NCBI GenBank assembly: GCA_030064695.1
Contig: JASHYV010000119.1
Coordinates: 1-16,475, forward strand
Length of the DNA: 16,475 nt
Reading direction: 5' to 3'
From: Thermoplasmata archaeon
GTDB lineage: Archaea; Thermoplasmatota; Thermoplasmata; UBA184
Part shown: positions 1 through 7,100 of the stretch, piece after piece
Numbering within the stretch: the stretch's first letter is position 1
Layout of the letters: each line of letters starts with the position of its first letter
The notes under the pieces: model-generated
Told to the model about the DNA's origin: nothing
What the model saw: the letters and a program-made list of their open reading frames with translations, nothing else
Databases searched by the model: none
Program-made: the position numbers and the translations under genes

Positions 1-774
1 TACTACCACCGCTTCTACGGGCCGCGCAACGCGACCCTCCTCGTCTCCGGCGGCTTCGAGCCCACGTCGATCGCCCGAGAGATCCGTCGCCGATTCGGGA
101 AGCTCCCTGCGACCGGTGACGATCCCGGCCTGCGGATCGAAGAGCCCGCGGCCCGGGGCGAGCGGAGGTCGGAGCTCGGTGGACCCGGGACGACCCCGTA
201 TCTCGAGATCGGCTGGCGCGCTCCCTCGATCGCGGACCCGCAAGCCCCGGCGACCCTCTTCCTCGACGCGCTCCTGAGCGGCGAGACCCGATTGTTCCCG
301 ATCGGCAGTGGATGGGGGCGCGGCGGCGAGCACCCGAGCGCCCGACTGTACCGGGCGCTCGTCGATCCGGGCCTTGCCGTCCACGCGACCAGCGAGTGGG
401 CGCCGCGGGTCGCCCCGGGGCTGTTCACGGTGCAGGTGCAGGCGGCCCCGGGCGTGACCCTTGATCGGATCGAGGCGGCGGTCGACGACGCGATCGAGCG
501 ATTGGTCCGGAGCGGTCCCACCCGGACGGAAATGCAGGAAGTGCGCACCCGACTCCGGCACGGTCGGGCCATGGCCTACGAAGGCGCCACCCGGACGGGG
601 TTCCGACTCGGCTACTTCACCGCGCTCGGCGGTCGGCAACTGGAGCCCCGGTTGTATCGCAGCCTGATGCAGCTCCGAGCGAGCGAGGTCCGCGCGAGGG
701 CCCAAGATCTCTTCCGACCCCAGTCTCGGGTCGTCGTCCGCTTCACTCCGACCCAGGAGTCCGGCCATGAGTGA
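1..774 (+). CDS. M16-family zinc peptidase-like protein, C-terminal part (5' end outside window)
   Basis: The reading frame is open from the first base and stops at 774, so the gene starts upstream of the window; 257 residues are visible. The first residues contain FYGPRNATLLVSGGF, which matches the conserved FYgPxNatLvvvGdf segment that closes the first M16 domain. The rest corresponds to the second M16 domain, including a GEHPSARLYRALVDPGLAV segment at the place of the family's SRLfqxlReexgLaY motif. Here the Tyr of the R/Y pair is Val, so this subunit should not supply the substrate-binding Tyr. The zinc motif HxxEH would lie in the missing N-terminal part and cannot be checked. The stop overlaps the start of the next M16 gene (ATGAGTGA), so the two are translationally coupled and probably form a heterodimer. 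Family assignment is firm; peptidase activity of this subunit is inferred. Confidence 0.85.
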   Translation, partial: YYHRFYGPRNATLLVSGGFEPTSIAREIRRRFGKLPATGDDPGLRIEEPAARGERRSELGGPGTTPYLEIGWRAPSIADPQAPATLFLDALLSGETRLFPIGSGWGRGGEHPSARLYRALVDPGLAVHATSEWAPRVAPGLFTVQVQAAPGVTLDRIEAAVDDAIERLVRSGPTRTEMQEVRTRLRHGRAMAYEGATRTGFRLGYFTALGGRQLEPRLYRSLMQLRASEVRARAQDLFRPQSRVVVRFTPTQESGHE

Positions 775-2047
775 GACCTCCGATCCCCTCCTCGTGAAGC
801 GGTTGCCGGACCTCGGCGGCCTCGCGGTCTATCGGCAGGCGCCCCCGCCCGGGGCCGCGAGCGCCACGATCACCTACGTGGGACCGGCCGGCTGGGCCTT
901 CGACGAGCCGTCCCTCCGCGGGGTGGCCCGCATGGTGAACCATCTGCTCCCGAGTGCCGCCGGGCCCTATCGTCGGCTCGAGCTCGCGCGACGGCTCGAC
1001 CAGCTGGGCGCCACGCTCTCGCCGGACTGCGCTCCGGAGTCCGCCGAGGTGACCATCTGGGGCCCGGGCGATTCCTGGCGGTCGTTGCTGAAGCTCCTCG
1101 CCGAGGTGGTGCTCCGGCCCCGCTTCGACCCCGAGGACGTCGCCCGGGTGCGCCGACAGTCGATCGAGGCCTGCCTGCGGGAACGAAGTCAGCCGGGAGG
1201 CCGATCGGAGCTCGAGTTCCTCCATGCCGTCTTCCCGAAGGGGCATCCCTACCGCGAGACCGGACGCGGAGAGGTCGCCGCCCTGCGGCGGGTCTCCCGG
1301 GCCCGGCTGGTCGATTTCCACCGCACGCGATTCGTCGCCCCGGGGGCACGGCTCATCGTGACCGCACCCGCCGGGGCTTCGGCGATCTCCGGCGCGGTCC
1401 ACGCGGGGTTCCGGGCCCTTCCGAAGCACGATGCCGGGTCGCTCCGGACGCTCTCTCGACCGGGGCCCGCACCTCGGGAGGTTCGGGTCGACCAACCCGG
1501 TCGGGCCGAGGTGGAGGTTCGGGTCGGCGGCGCCACCATTGCCCGATCCGATCCCTCGTACCCGGCCGCCGAGCTGGCCAACGAGGTCCTGGGAGGTCGC
1601 CCGCTGCTCTCCCGCCTGTTCCAGCGGGTCCGAGAACAGGGCGGTCTCGCGTACGGCGCGTCGAGCGTGCTCGAGGCGATGCGACTCGGGGGTTACTGGT
1701 TCGCCCACGCCGGCACGGGACCGGAACGCTGGCCCCGTGTGGTCCGCTTGCTGAGAGAGGAGACCCGCCGCCTCGCGCACGAGACGGTGGGCGCGAAGGA
1801 GCTGGACGCGATCCGGGAGAGCGCGATCGGGCATCTTCCGCTCGCCCTCGAGTCGACGGCCCAGGCGCACGAGCTCGCGATCGACGTCGCCTACCACGAG
1901 CTCCCGGAGGACCACTGGAAGCGGTGGCCGGGCGAGCTCCGAGCGGTCCGTCCGGCCGAGCTCCGCCGCGTCGCGGAACGGGCGCTGGACCCGGACCGTG
2001 CGGTCACCGTCCTCGTCGGTCCGCTGTCCGCGAAGCCCGTGCGCTGA
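767..2047 (+). CDS. M16-family peptidase-like subunit without zinc motif
   Basis: This 426-residue protein has the two-domain M16B layout (about residues 10-205 and 215-426). At the position of the catalytic HxxEH helix it reads RMVNH (residues 55-59), so the first His and the Glu are gone and it cannot bind the catalytic zinc in the usual way. In the second domain SRLFQRVREQGGLAY (282-296) keeps the Arg and Tyr of the R/Y motif that binds the substrate backbone in M16 enzymes. Known bacterial M16B pairs divide labour this way, with one zinc subunit and one R/Y subunit. It starts inside the stop of the upstream M16 gene, so both come from one transcript. I see no signal peptide or membrane segment in this subunit, so a cytoplasmic location is likely. 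M16 pairs are commoner in bacteria than in archaea, and an old transfer is possible but not shown. Confidence 0.9.
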   Translation: MSETSDPLLVKRLPDLGGLAVYRQAPPPGAASATITYVGPAGWAFDEPSLRGVARMVNHLLPSAAGPYRRLELARRLDQLGATLSPDCAPESAEVTIWGPGDSWRSLLKLLAEVVLRPRFDPEDVARVRRQSIEACLRERSQPGGRSELEFLHAVFPKGHPYRETGRGEVAALRRVSRARLVDFHRTRFVAPGARLIVTAPAGASAISGAVHAGFRALPKHDAGSLRTLSRPGPAPREVRVDQPGRAEVEVRVGGATIARSDPSYPAAELANEVLGGRPLLSRLFQRVREQGGLAYGASSVLEAMRLGGYWFAHAGTGPERWPRVVRLLREETRRLAHETVGAKELDAIRESAIGHLPLALESTAQAHELAIDVAYHELPEDHWKRWPGELRAVRPAELRRVAERALDPDRAVTVLVGPLSAKPVR

Positions 2048-2072
2048 CGGATGCGCCGGCCCCGGCGTGGCC

Positions 2073-2083
2073 TTCATTAGTTA
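2073..2083 (+). promoter_or_regulatory. TATA-like element upstream of first small regulator
   Basis: The AT-rich island TTCATTAGTTA stands out in GC-rich surroundings. Its centre lies about 25 bases before the ATG at 2103, which predicts a leaderless transcript. I assign it from position and composition only; no BRE is clear. Confidence 0.45.
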
Positions 2084-2094
2084 GCGTGGCATAC

Positions 2095-2102
2095 ACCGCG
2101 GT
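2095..2102. promoter_or_regulatory. Short palindrome abutting the start codon, possible operator
   Basis: ACCGCGGT is a perfect 8-bp palindrome directly in front of the ATG at 2103, inside the near-symmetric stretch ATACACCGCGGTAT (2091-2104). It lies at the predicted transcription start, where a ribbon-helix-helix dimer could repress its own gene. An 8-bp palindrome is common by chance at this GC content, so only the position supports it. Confidence 0.3.
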
Positions 2103-2270
2103 ATGTCGCGCCCTCGTAAGCCGAAGTCCGAACGGGTGATCCCGGTCGCCGTCTACATGCCGCCGCCCATTCGGGAACAGCTAAAGCGGATCGCGGACGA
2201 GGAACGCCGGTCGCTCTCCGTCATGGCCCTCCTTCTGGTCGAGGAAGGGATCAAGGCCCGCAAGCACTGA
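2103..2270 (+). CDS. Small ribbon-helix-helix (CopG/Arc-like) DNA-binding protein, 55 aa
   Basis: This short gene reads MSRPRKPKSERVIPVAVYMP at its N-terminus and ends in KARKH. A basic tail is followed by a strand (VIPVAVYM), a first helix (PIREQLKRIADEERR), a turn with SLSV and a second helix (MALLLVEEGIKAR). That is the layout of a ribbon-helix-helix domain, in which two strands of a dimer enter the DNA major groove. The length of 55 residues is normal for a stand-alone RHH regulator or antitoxin. No toxin-like partner is adjacent. The ATG lies about 25 bases after a TATA-like island, so the message is probably leaderless. A second RHH gene follows 71 bases downstream with its own promoter. 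The fold is fairly secure; the target genes are unknown. Confidence 0.75.
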   Translation: MSRPRKPKSERVIPVAVYMPPPIREQLKRIADEERRSLSVMALLLVEEGIKARKH

Positions 2271-2300
2271 CGCCGCGTCCGCCGGGAGGGTCCCGCGTGC

Positions 2301-2320
2301 GCACCAATACGCACTAATAC
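2301..2320. repeat. Tandem 10-bp direct repeat overlapping a TATA-like element, probable operator
   Basis: GCACCAATAC is followed immediately by GCACTAATAC: two 10-bp units with one mismatch, on the same DNA face. Half-sites spaced about 10 bp are typical of RHH operators. The second copy (CTAATAC) is also the only AT-rich element at the right distance (centre about 26 bases) from the ATG at 2342. Binding there would block TBP, which would give autorepression. The repeat is visible; the regulatory role is inferred. Confidence 0.5.
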
Positions 2321-2341
2321 GTCCAGTGGATTCGGGGGACC

Positions 2342-2599
2342 ATGCGCGGCCGCATGAAGATCGAGTCGCCCGCCCAGGGGATGCTGCGGAAGAACATCAC
2401 CATCACCCCGGAGGAGGAGGCGTTCCTCGCGCGCCATCCCGAGATCAACCAGAGCGCGCTCTTCCGGCAGATCGTGGAGAGCCTGATGCTTGCCGAGCGC
2501 TCCCCCAGCGTGGCGTCGACACAGCAGGTCCGACTCGGCAAGGCCGTCTACCGCTCCGGCGCGATCATGTTCCAGAAGCCGGGCGAGAAGCGCCCGTAG
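2342..2599 (+). CDS. Ribbon-helix-helix-like regulator, 85 aa
   Basis: Residues 15-50 show a strand (RKNITIT), a helix after the conserved T-P-E-E start (TPEEEAFLARHPEI), a turn (NQS) and a second helix (ALFRQIVESLML), which is the RHH order. Residues 55-85 form a basic tail of unknown role. I chose the ATG at 2342 because a TATA-like element within a tandem repeat ends 22 bases upstream, which fits a leaderless start; ATGs at 2354 and 2381 are alternatives. The gene is separated from the upstream RHH gene by its own promoter. Its last 35 bases overlap the 3' end of dtdA on the opposite strand. It may be an antitoxin-type or housekeeping repressor; no toxin is encoded next to it. Confidence 0.7.
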   Translation: MRGRMKIESPAQGMLRKNITITPEEEAFLARHPEINQSALFRQIVESLMLAERSPSVASTQQVRLGKAVYRSGAIMFQKPGEKRP

Positions 2600-3419
2600 G
2601 CGCGGGCTCCCGACGGGGCGCGTCGCCGTCCCGGAGCCGAGCGCCCAGCCCGACCAGCGCCGGGAGTCGGGCGTCCTCCGCCCGCGCGTAGAGGATCCCC
2701 TCTGCTCCCGGAGTCTGATCCCAGGCCGATCGCGCGCCGTCGGGCGTGAGTCCGCCGAGCGCGTGCCGGGAGAGCAGGTGCCCGAACGACCAGTGCCGGC
2801 GGGTCGCGAGCTCGGTGAAGTGCGGGGCGTAGTGTCCGCCTCCGACGGCGAGCGCCACCCGGTCGCGCGGATCGGGCTCCAGCGCCGGGATCGAGTCGGC
2901 GAGCAGCCGGAGCGCCGGCTCCGAAGGGGCCGGGTCCGTGCCGAAGCCGATCTCGACGAAGAACGACGGGAGGCCCAATGACGGGCCGTGATGGGTGGCC
3001 TCGAACGTCGCGGGTATCCCCGACGAGGGGGCGCCCTCCGCGAGCCGGCGCAGCGCATCCGCCATGCGACGCGGGTCCGTCGGGTTCAGGACGCCGGGCC
3101 GGCCGCCGACCTCGGCGGTGGACCCCGGGTTCCCGAGCGGATGCACCGTGAGGCTCGCCACCTGCTGCTCGCTCCGGTGGATCGAAGGGAAGACGAGCGT
3201 GGGCCGCACGGCTCGGAGAGAGGGCGGGAACCGCGCATCGAGGTCGTTGTCGTCGACGTGCCGCCCCGGCCGGCGGAGCGACCAGGCCCGCTCCGAGAGG
3301 CGCCGCAACGGGACGCTGTCCACGGATCCCCCGACCGCCGGTCCGGTGCCCCAGCGCTCCGCGAGCCGGGAGGCGACCGGATCGACGTCGGAGATCACCA
3401 CGAGGTACTCCGGGAGCAT
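2565..3419 (-). CDS. dtdA: D-aminoacyl-tRNA deacylase, archaeal/plant type (DtdA, DTD2/GEK1 family)
   Basis: This 284-residue enzyme hydrolyses D-amino acids from mischarged tRNAs, so that D-residues do not enter translation; the family is zinc-dependent. Hallmarks visible here are SLTVHPLGN (89-97), the ATHHGP motif (141-146) followed by PSFFVEIGF, the GGGHYAP motif (193-199) and SFGHLLSRHAL (211-221). The length is close to the usual 270-280. The frame is open further upstream, to 3476, but I start at the ATG at 3419. The family N-terminus (EYLVVISDVDPVA) begins there, and an AT-rich TATA-like island lies 25-34 bases before it. It lies downstream of tRNA-Glu on the same strand, with a strong hairpin between them. 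The last about 20 residues are a low-complexity Pro/Ala/Ser tail. Confidence 0.93.
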   Translation of the reverse strand: MLPEYLVVISDVDPVASRLAERWGTGPAVGGSVDSVPLRRLSERAWSLRRPGRHVDDNDLDARFPPSLRAVRPTLVFPSIHRSEQQVASLTVHPLGNPGSTAEVGGRPGVLNPTDPRRMADALRRLAEGAPSSGIPATFEATHHGPSLGLPSFFVEIGFGTDPAPSEPALRLLADSIPALEPDPRDRVALAVGGGHYAPHFTELATRRHWSFGHLLSRHALGGLTPDGARSAWDQTPGAEGILYARAEDARLPALVGLGARLRDGDAPRREPAPTGASRPASGT

Positions 3420-3443
3420 CCGGGGCCGGGAGACGGCGGACCC

Positions 3444-3453
3444 CTTAGCTTGC
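3444..3453 (-). promoter_or_regulatory. TATA-like element of dtdA
   Basis: On the minus strand this reads CAAGCTAAGG, 25-34 bases upstream of the ATG at 3419. It is the only AT-richer stretch between the tRNA hairpin and the gene. It supports the downstream ATG as the true, probably leaderless, start. Confidence 0.4.
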
Positions 3454-3463
3454 AGTGGGGGCC

Positions 3464-3487
3464 GGGAAGGGGGCACGCCCCCTTCCC
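3464..3487 (-). terminator. Strong GC hairpin just after tRNA-Glu, possible terminator or processing element
   Basis: GGGAAGGGGGC and GCCCCCTTCCC are perfect inverted arms of 11 bases separated by two bases; in practice this folds as a 10-bp stem with a CACG-type tetraloop. On the minus strand it begins four bases after the tRNA discriminator base and ends before the dtdA promoter. There is no T-run after it, so it does not look like a standard archaeal terminator. It may insulate the tRNA from dtdA or guide 3' processing. Confidence 0.4.
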
Positions 3488-3491
3488 CGAG

Positions 3492-3593
3492 TGCTCCCGG
3501 CGGGAGTTTCCCCGATCGGCGGAAGCCGACCGGTTTTGAACCCGCGTCAGAGGCTCGAGAGGCCTCTATCCTTGACCACTAGACTACGGGAGC
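3492..3593 (-). tRNA. trnE: tRNA-Glu (anticodon CTC) with a 29-nt intron in the T-loop
   Basis: Reading the minus strand from 3593, the acceptor 5' strand GCTCCCG pairs with CGGGAGC at 3493-3499, and base 3492 is the discriminator A. The A-box TAGTCTAGTGG is a full consensus match. The anticodon stem GAGGC/GCCTC encloses the 7-base loop CTCTCGA with anticodon CTC, which reads GAG. The T-arm only works if 3506-3534 is removed: then GCGGG pairs perfectly with CCCGC around the canonical loop TTCAAAT. The mature tRNA is 73 nt including the discriminator, and CCA is not encoded. The intron sits between positions 59 and 60. A T-arm without splicing would contain a G-G mismatch and leave the acceptor unpaired. 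Expression would need splicing by the archaeal EndA endonuclease and the RtcB-type ligase. Confidence 0.92.
3506..3534 (-). other. tRNA intron at position 59/60 with bulge-helix-bulge motif
   Basis: The 29-nt insert folds as a 9-bp stem (CCGGTCGGC with GCCGATCGG, one G-U) capped by TTCC. Next to it exon bases TTCA face intron bases GGAA (three pairs plus one A-G), flanked by 3-nt bulges AAA and ACT on opposite strands. Cutting after the second base of each bulge, the rule for archaeal EndA, restores TTCAAAT exactly. The central helix is imperfect, so this is a slightly relaxed BHB. Confidence 0.88.
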
Positions 3594-3618
3594 GCCCGCG
3601 GCCCGGTAGCGGGCCCCG

Positions 3619-3631
3619 TCTTTGAGCCTTT
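3619..3631 (-). promoter_or_regulatory. Weak TATA-like island upstream of tRNA-Glu
   Basis: The minus strand contains AAAGGCTCAAAG about 26-38 bases upstream of the mature tRNA 5' end. It is the AT-richest element in the 98-base gap shared with the divergent gene at 3692, but it is a poor TATA match. Confidence 0.3.
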
Positions 3632-3691
3632 CGCGAGCGCGCGCGCCCGGGCGAAGCGCCTATCTGCGCGGGCCGCCTCGTTGGGGTCCTC

Positions 3692-4147
3692 GTGACGCCC
3701 CCGGTGAAGGCCCGCAGCGGCCACATCCTGCTCGACCCCAAGCGCGGCTTCAAGGACCTCGTTCGGGTCTACCCCGAGATCCACAAGCGGGTCGTCGAGA
3801 TGAACCGGCCCTTCGTCAAGGAGTCGGACCCGCTGCTCCCCGAGGTGCTGCTGGAGGAGAACCTGCGCGACCTGCGGGCGAACCGCAAGCCCGCCGGGTA
3901 CAACCGGCAAGACGCGTTCGGCCTCCGGCTGATCTTCCCGATCTCGGACGAGCGCCGGGTCGAGTTCTACTTCACGAAGCCGGCGCGCTGCCAGGAGGTC
4001 GTCCAGATCACGGAGCAGGTCTCGACGCTCCTGCGCCGCCGGGGGCTCAAGCACTCGGTCGAGTACGACCGGCTGCCGCTGGGGCCGCCCCGGGGCCTAC
4101 CGGGGATGCCGATCCCCGGCGCGCCGAGCGGGTTCGCGAGCGCGTAG
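3692..4147 (+). CDS. Conserved-looking protein of unknown function, 151 aa
   Basis: I do not recognise this protein. The frame has strongly G/C-biased third positions along its whole length, typical of real genes here. Residues 1-60 look mainly helical (DLVRVYPEIHKRVVEMN, then EVLLEENLRDLRANR). Residues 72-96 contain a probable strand pair (AFGLRLIFPIS, RRVEFYFTK), and 100-116 a helix (CQEVVQITEQVSTLLRRRG). The tail after residue 128 is rich in Gly and Pro. There is no signal peptide, membrane segment or metal motif, so it is probably a small soluble alpha/beta protein. The start is the GTG at 3692; a faint CCTATCT element lies about 27-33 bases upstream. It is transcribed divergently from tRNA-Glu and ends 10 bases from the convergent stop of the giant repeat protein. 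Confidence 0.75.
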   Translation: MTPPVKARSGHILLDPKRGFKDLVRVYPEIHKRVVEMNRPFVKESDPLLPEVLLEENLRDLRANRKPAGYNRQDAFGLRLIFPISDERRVEFYFTKPARCQEVVQITEQVSTLLRRRGLKHSVEYDRLPLGPPRGLPGMPIPGAPSGFASA

Positions 4148-4150
4148 CCC

Positions 4151-4168
4151 CGGAGCGCTAGGGCTCCG
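4151..4168. terminator. Small inverted repeat between convergent genes
   Basis: CGGAGC and GCTCCG pair across a 6-base loop, spanning the 10-base gap between the 151-aa gene and the giant repeat gene and reaching into the latter's stop. It could serve as a hairpin at both 3' ends, but it lacks T-runs and is short enough to be chance. Confidence 0.2.
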
Positions 4169-7100
4169 TCGGTGGTCGGCGGAACGGCCACAGGGGCGCC
4201 GCCGCCGAGGCTTGGGCCGGCGCCGCCGGCTCCGGGGCGCCCGCGCCTTCGTCCTGGAGCTTCTTGAGCGCCTCCCGGGCCTTCGCGAGCGCCGCCTGGT
4301 AGTCGGAGTCGCGGAGCCGGATCGAGTCGGCGAGCAGCCCGCGCGCCTCGGTCGCGTCGATCTTCCGCTCGTGCGCGCGGGCGAGCGCGGCGTCGATGAG
4401 GTAGTGGAGGTTCATGAGCTCCCGATGGAGCGACTTGCGCAGCTGCAGCTCCTCCTCGGCGGCCAGGAGCTGCCGGGCCGCCTCGAGGAGCCGCTCGTTC
4501 CGGTGGAGCTCCTCGATCTCGCGGACCTTCTCCTTGACCTGGCCCACGCTGACGTGCAGCCCCTCCTGCGCGAACGTGAGCTCCGTCTGCAGGTCCTTCA
4601 GGCGCCGGGCGAACGGGTCCTGGATCGCGGGCCCAAGCGCCGTGGACGCCTTCACCAGCAGCGCCTCCGCCTCGTCGAGGCGGCCCGAGTCGATCGCGCT
4701 GCGGGCGGCGCTGAACGTCTGCATCACCGGCGTCGTGTCGACGCCGAGCCGCTCGCCCACCCAGAGCCGGTCCTTGAAGTCGGCCGACCGCCGCTCGAGC
4801 TCCTCCCGGCGCCGACGCCGGGCGATCTCGAGCTCGCTCCGGACGACCGCGAGCGCCGGACCGTACTCCCTCCGGAGCCGGAGGTCGACCAGTTGCCGGT
4901 GGACCTCGTCGCGGCGCTGGACCTCCGCGGTGGCCGGTGCGGGGGGGCGCGCGTACTCGGCCTCGACCTCCCGCCACCGGCCGTCGACGATCGCCTCGAG
5001 GGCGTGCCGGCTAGCGGCGTTGGCCCGGTCGAGCGACTCCCGGACTTGCGTCCACTCCCGCGAGCGCAGCGCCGCCTCGGCCTGGGCGACGAGCGACTCG
5101 ATCGGGTCGATCTCCGGGCCGAGCCCCTCCTTCCGGGCGGTCTCGATGAGGCCACGCAGCTCGCCGAGCGGACGGGCGAAGAGCCGCTCGATCGACCAGC
5201 GGCCCATCTCGAGCGCCTCGCGGGACGCCCGGATCGCCTCCGAGTACTCGCCCCGGTCCGACAGCCGGCGGGCCTCCTCGAGCTTGCCGAGGGCATCGGT
5301 GGGTTCGGCCCCGGACTGGGTCGCCTCGGTGGCCTGACGCTCCGCCGCGACCCGGGCGTCCCGGGCCCGGCGGAAGCCCTCCCGCGCCGTCACCAGCGCG
5401 TCCGAGGCGGCGATGGCGTGCTCGAGCACGCCCGGATACTGGCGCGCGAGGAAGGCGGTCTTCGCCTCGTCGAACTGCTGCTGGGCCTGCGGCGCCACCA
5501 CGCCCTCGGCGGTCGCCCGGGCGATCGACTTCTCCGCCGCCTCGAGCGATCCTTCGGCGAGGCGGCGCTGGAGGTCCACGCGCTCCAGCTCGGCCTCGCT
5601 GCGAGCCGCCAGCTGGACCGCCTCGACCGGACGCCCCTCGTCGAGCGCCATCCGCGCCTGGTGGAGGAGGTTCTCGGCGACCGCCGTCTCCCCACCCTCC
5701 TTCCGGAGGTGGGTCACCGTGGCCTGGAAGTGCGCGAGCGTCTTCGAAACGTGCTGGTACGTCGCCTGGACGACCTCGCGCTCGAGGGAGCCGCCCAACT
5801 CGATCACCCGCGCGTACTGCCGGGCGCCGAGCGCCTGCTCGACCCGGTCCATCGCCGGGCGGAGGGCCGCCGTATCGACATGCAGGAGATCCGCTTCCGC
5901 GAGCGCCTCCCGGGCCCGCTTCGCGAGCCGCTCCGCGTGCTCCACGAAGCCGCGGGTCGAGACGAACTCGGTCCGCGCGGTATCGAGCAGGCTCGCCGCC
6001 CCGACCGGCACCGGCAGCGCGATCCGTCGCCGCGCCTCCCCGAGCGGTCCCACGATCCGCTCGACCTCGACGCCCGCGGTCCGCGCGACGTCGAGGTCCC
6101 GCTCGAGGCTCCGGAGGTTCTCCTCGAGGATCGGGCGGAGGAGGGCGATCAGCTCCTCGTGGAGGAGCCGGGCGCCGGTGAACGTGGCCTCGGGGGGTGC
6201 GGTCGCCTGTTCGGTCTGCAGGCGCTCCAGCCGGTGCTGGAACGGCTCCATCGGCGCGGAGAGCCGGCGCCCGTCCTCGATCAGCTGCGCGATCTCCGCG
6301 CGGAGCCGGTCCGACTCCACGCGGGCGCTCGCCTCGGCGAGCTTGCGGGAGAGCTCCTCGATCTGCGCCTGGGCCCCGTCGAAGTCGAGCGACTGGAAGG
6401 CGAGGCGGACGTTCCGGACCAGGTCGTGGTACAGCGCCGTATCCACGCCCCGGGCCCGCATGCGGGAGAGCTGCTCCTGCGCCCGGTCGATCCCCTCGAG
6501 GATCTGCAGCGCCGCGGCCCGCGCCCGGGTCGCGGCCTCCTCGAGCTGGTTCGCGAGCCGGTACGCCTCGGCATAGCGGCCGGCCTTCGCCGCGCCCTGC
6601 GCCTCGTCGAGCTGGCCGCGGAAGCGGCCGAGGTCGAGCCCCATCGTCTCGAGCTCGACGAGCGAGAGCTTCGCGTGCGAGACAGCTTCCTCGCTGCGCA
6701 AGAGCTGTTGCTGCTGCGCTCGGGTCCGGATCTCCTGGGAGGCCCGGGACGCCTTGACGAAGTCGCCCATGTTGAAGATCTGCTGGACCTCGTCGATCTG
6801 GCGCTGGATCTCGTCGGAGGCGCCGCCCATCGTCTCGAGCACGCGGCCCTCCGCCTCCAGCATCTCGACGAGCGCCGAGGCGTGCGTTGCGAAGACCGAG
6901 GCGAAGTCGCGCTCGGCCCGCTTCAAGCTGTCGAGGGCGCCGACCAGGTCGCCCTTCACGCGCAGCGTCACGTCCGCGTCGGCGAGCGCGCGTCGCACCG
7001 GGGCGGTCAGGCTCTCGTCGGGGATGTCGGCGAACCCGCTCTCCATCTCCTCGATCCGGCGGGCCATGTACGGCGCCGCCGCGCCGCGCAGCGCGACGTC

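Noticed and set aside
743..2077. A 444-codon minus-strand frame opposite the second M16 gene.
   Set aside because: The plus-strand frame has recognisable M16 motifs and a coupled start; the opposite frame has low-complexity Arg/Gly/Pro composition.
2103..2599. A toxin-antitoxin system made of the two small genes.
   Set aside because: Both proteins look like ribbon-helix-helix DNA binders and neither resembles a toxin; each also has its own promoter.
2565..3058. A minus-strand frame (2153-3058) and plus-strand frames overlapping dtdA.
   Set aside because: They lack motifs, whereas dtdA shows ATHHGP and GGGHYAP in its own frame.
3420..3476. A longer dtdA start adding 19 residues (MPPSRPPLQAKG...).
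   Set aside because: The family N-terminus begins at the ATG at 3419, and the TATA-like island lies inside the proposed extension.
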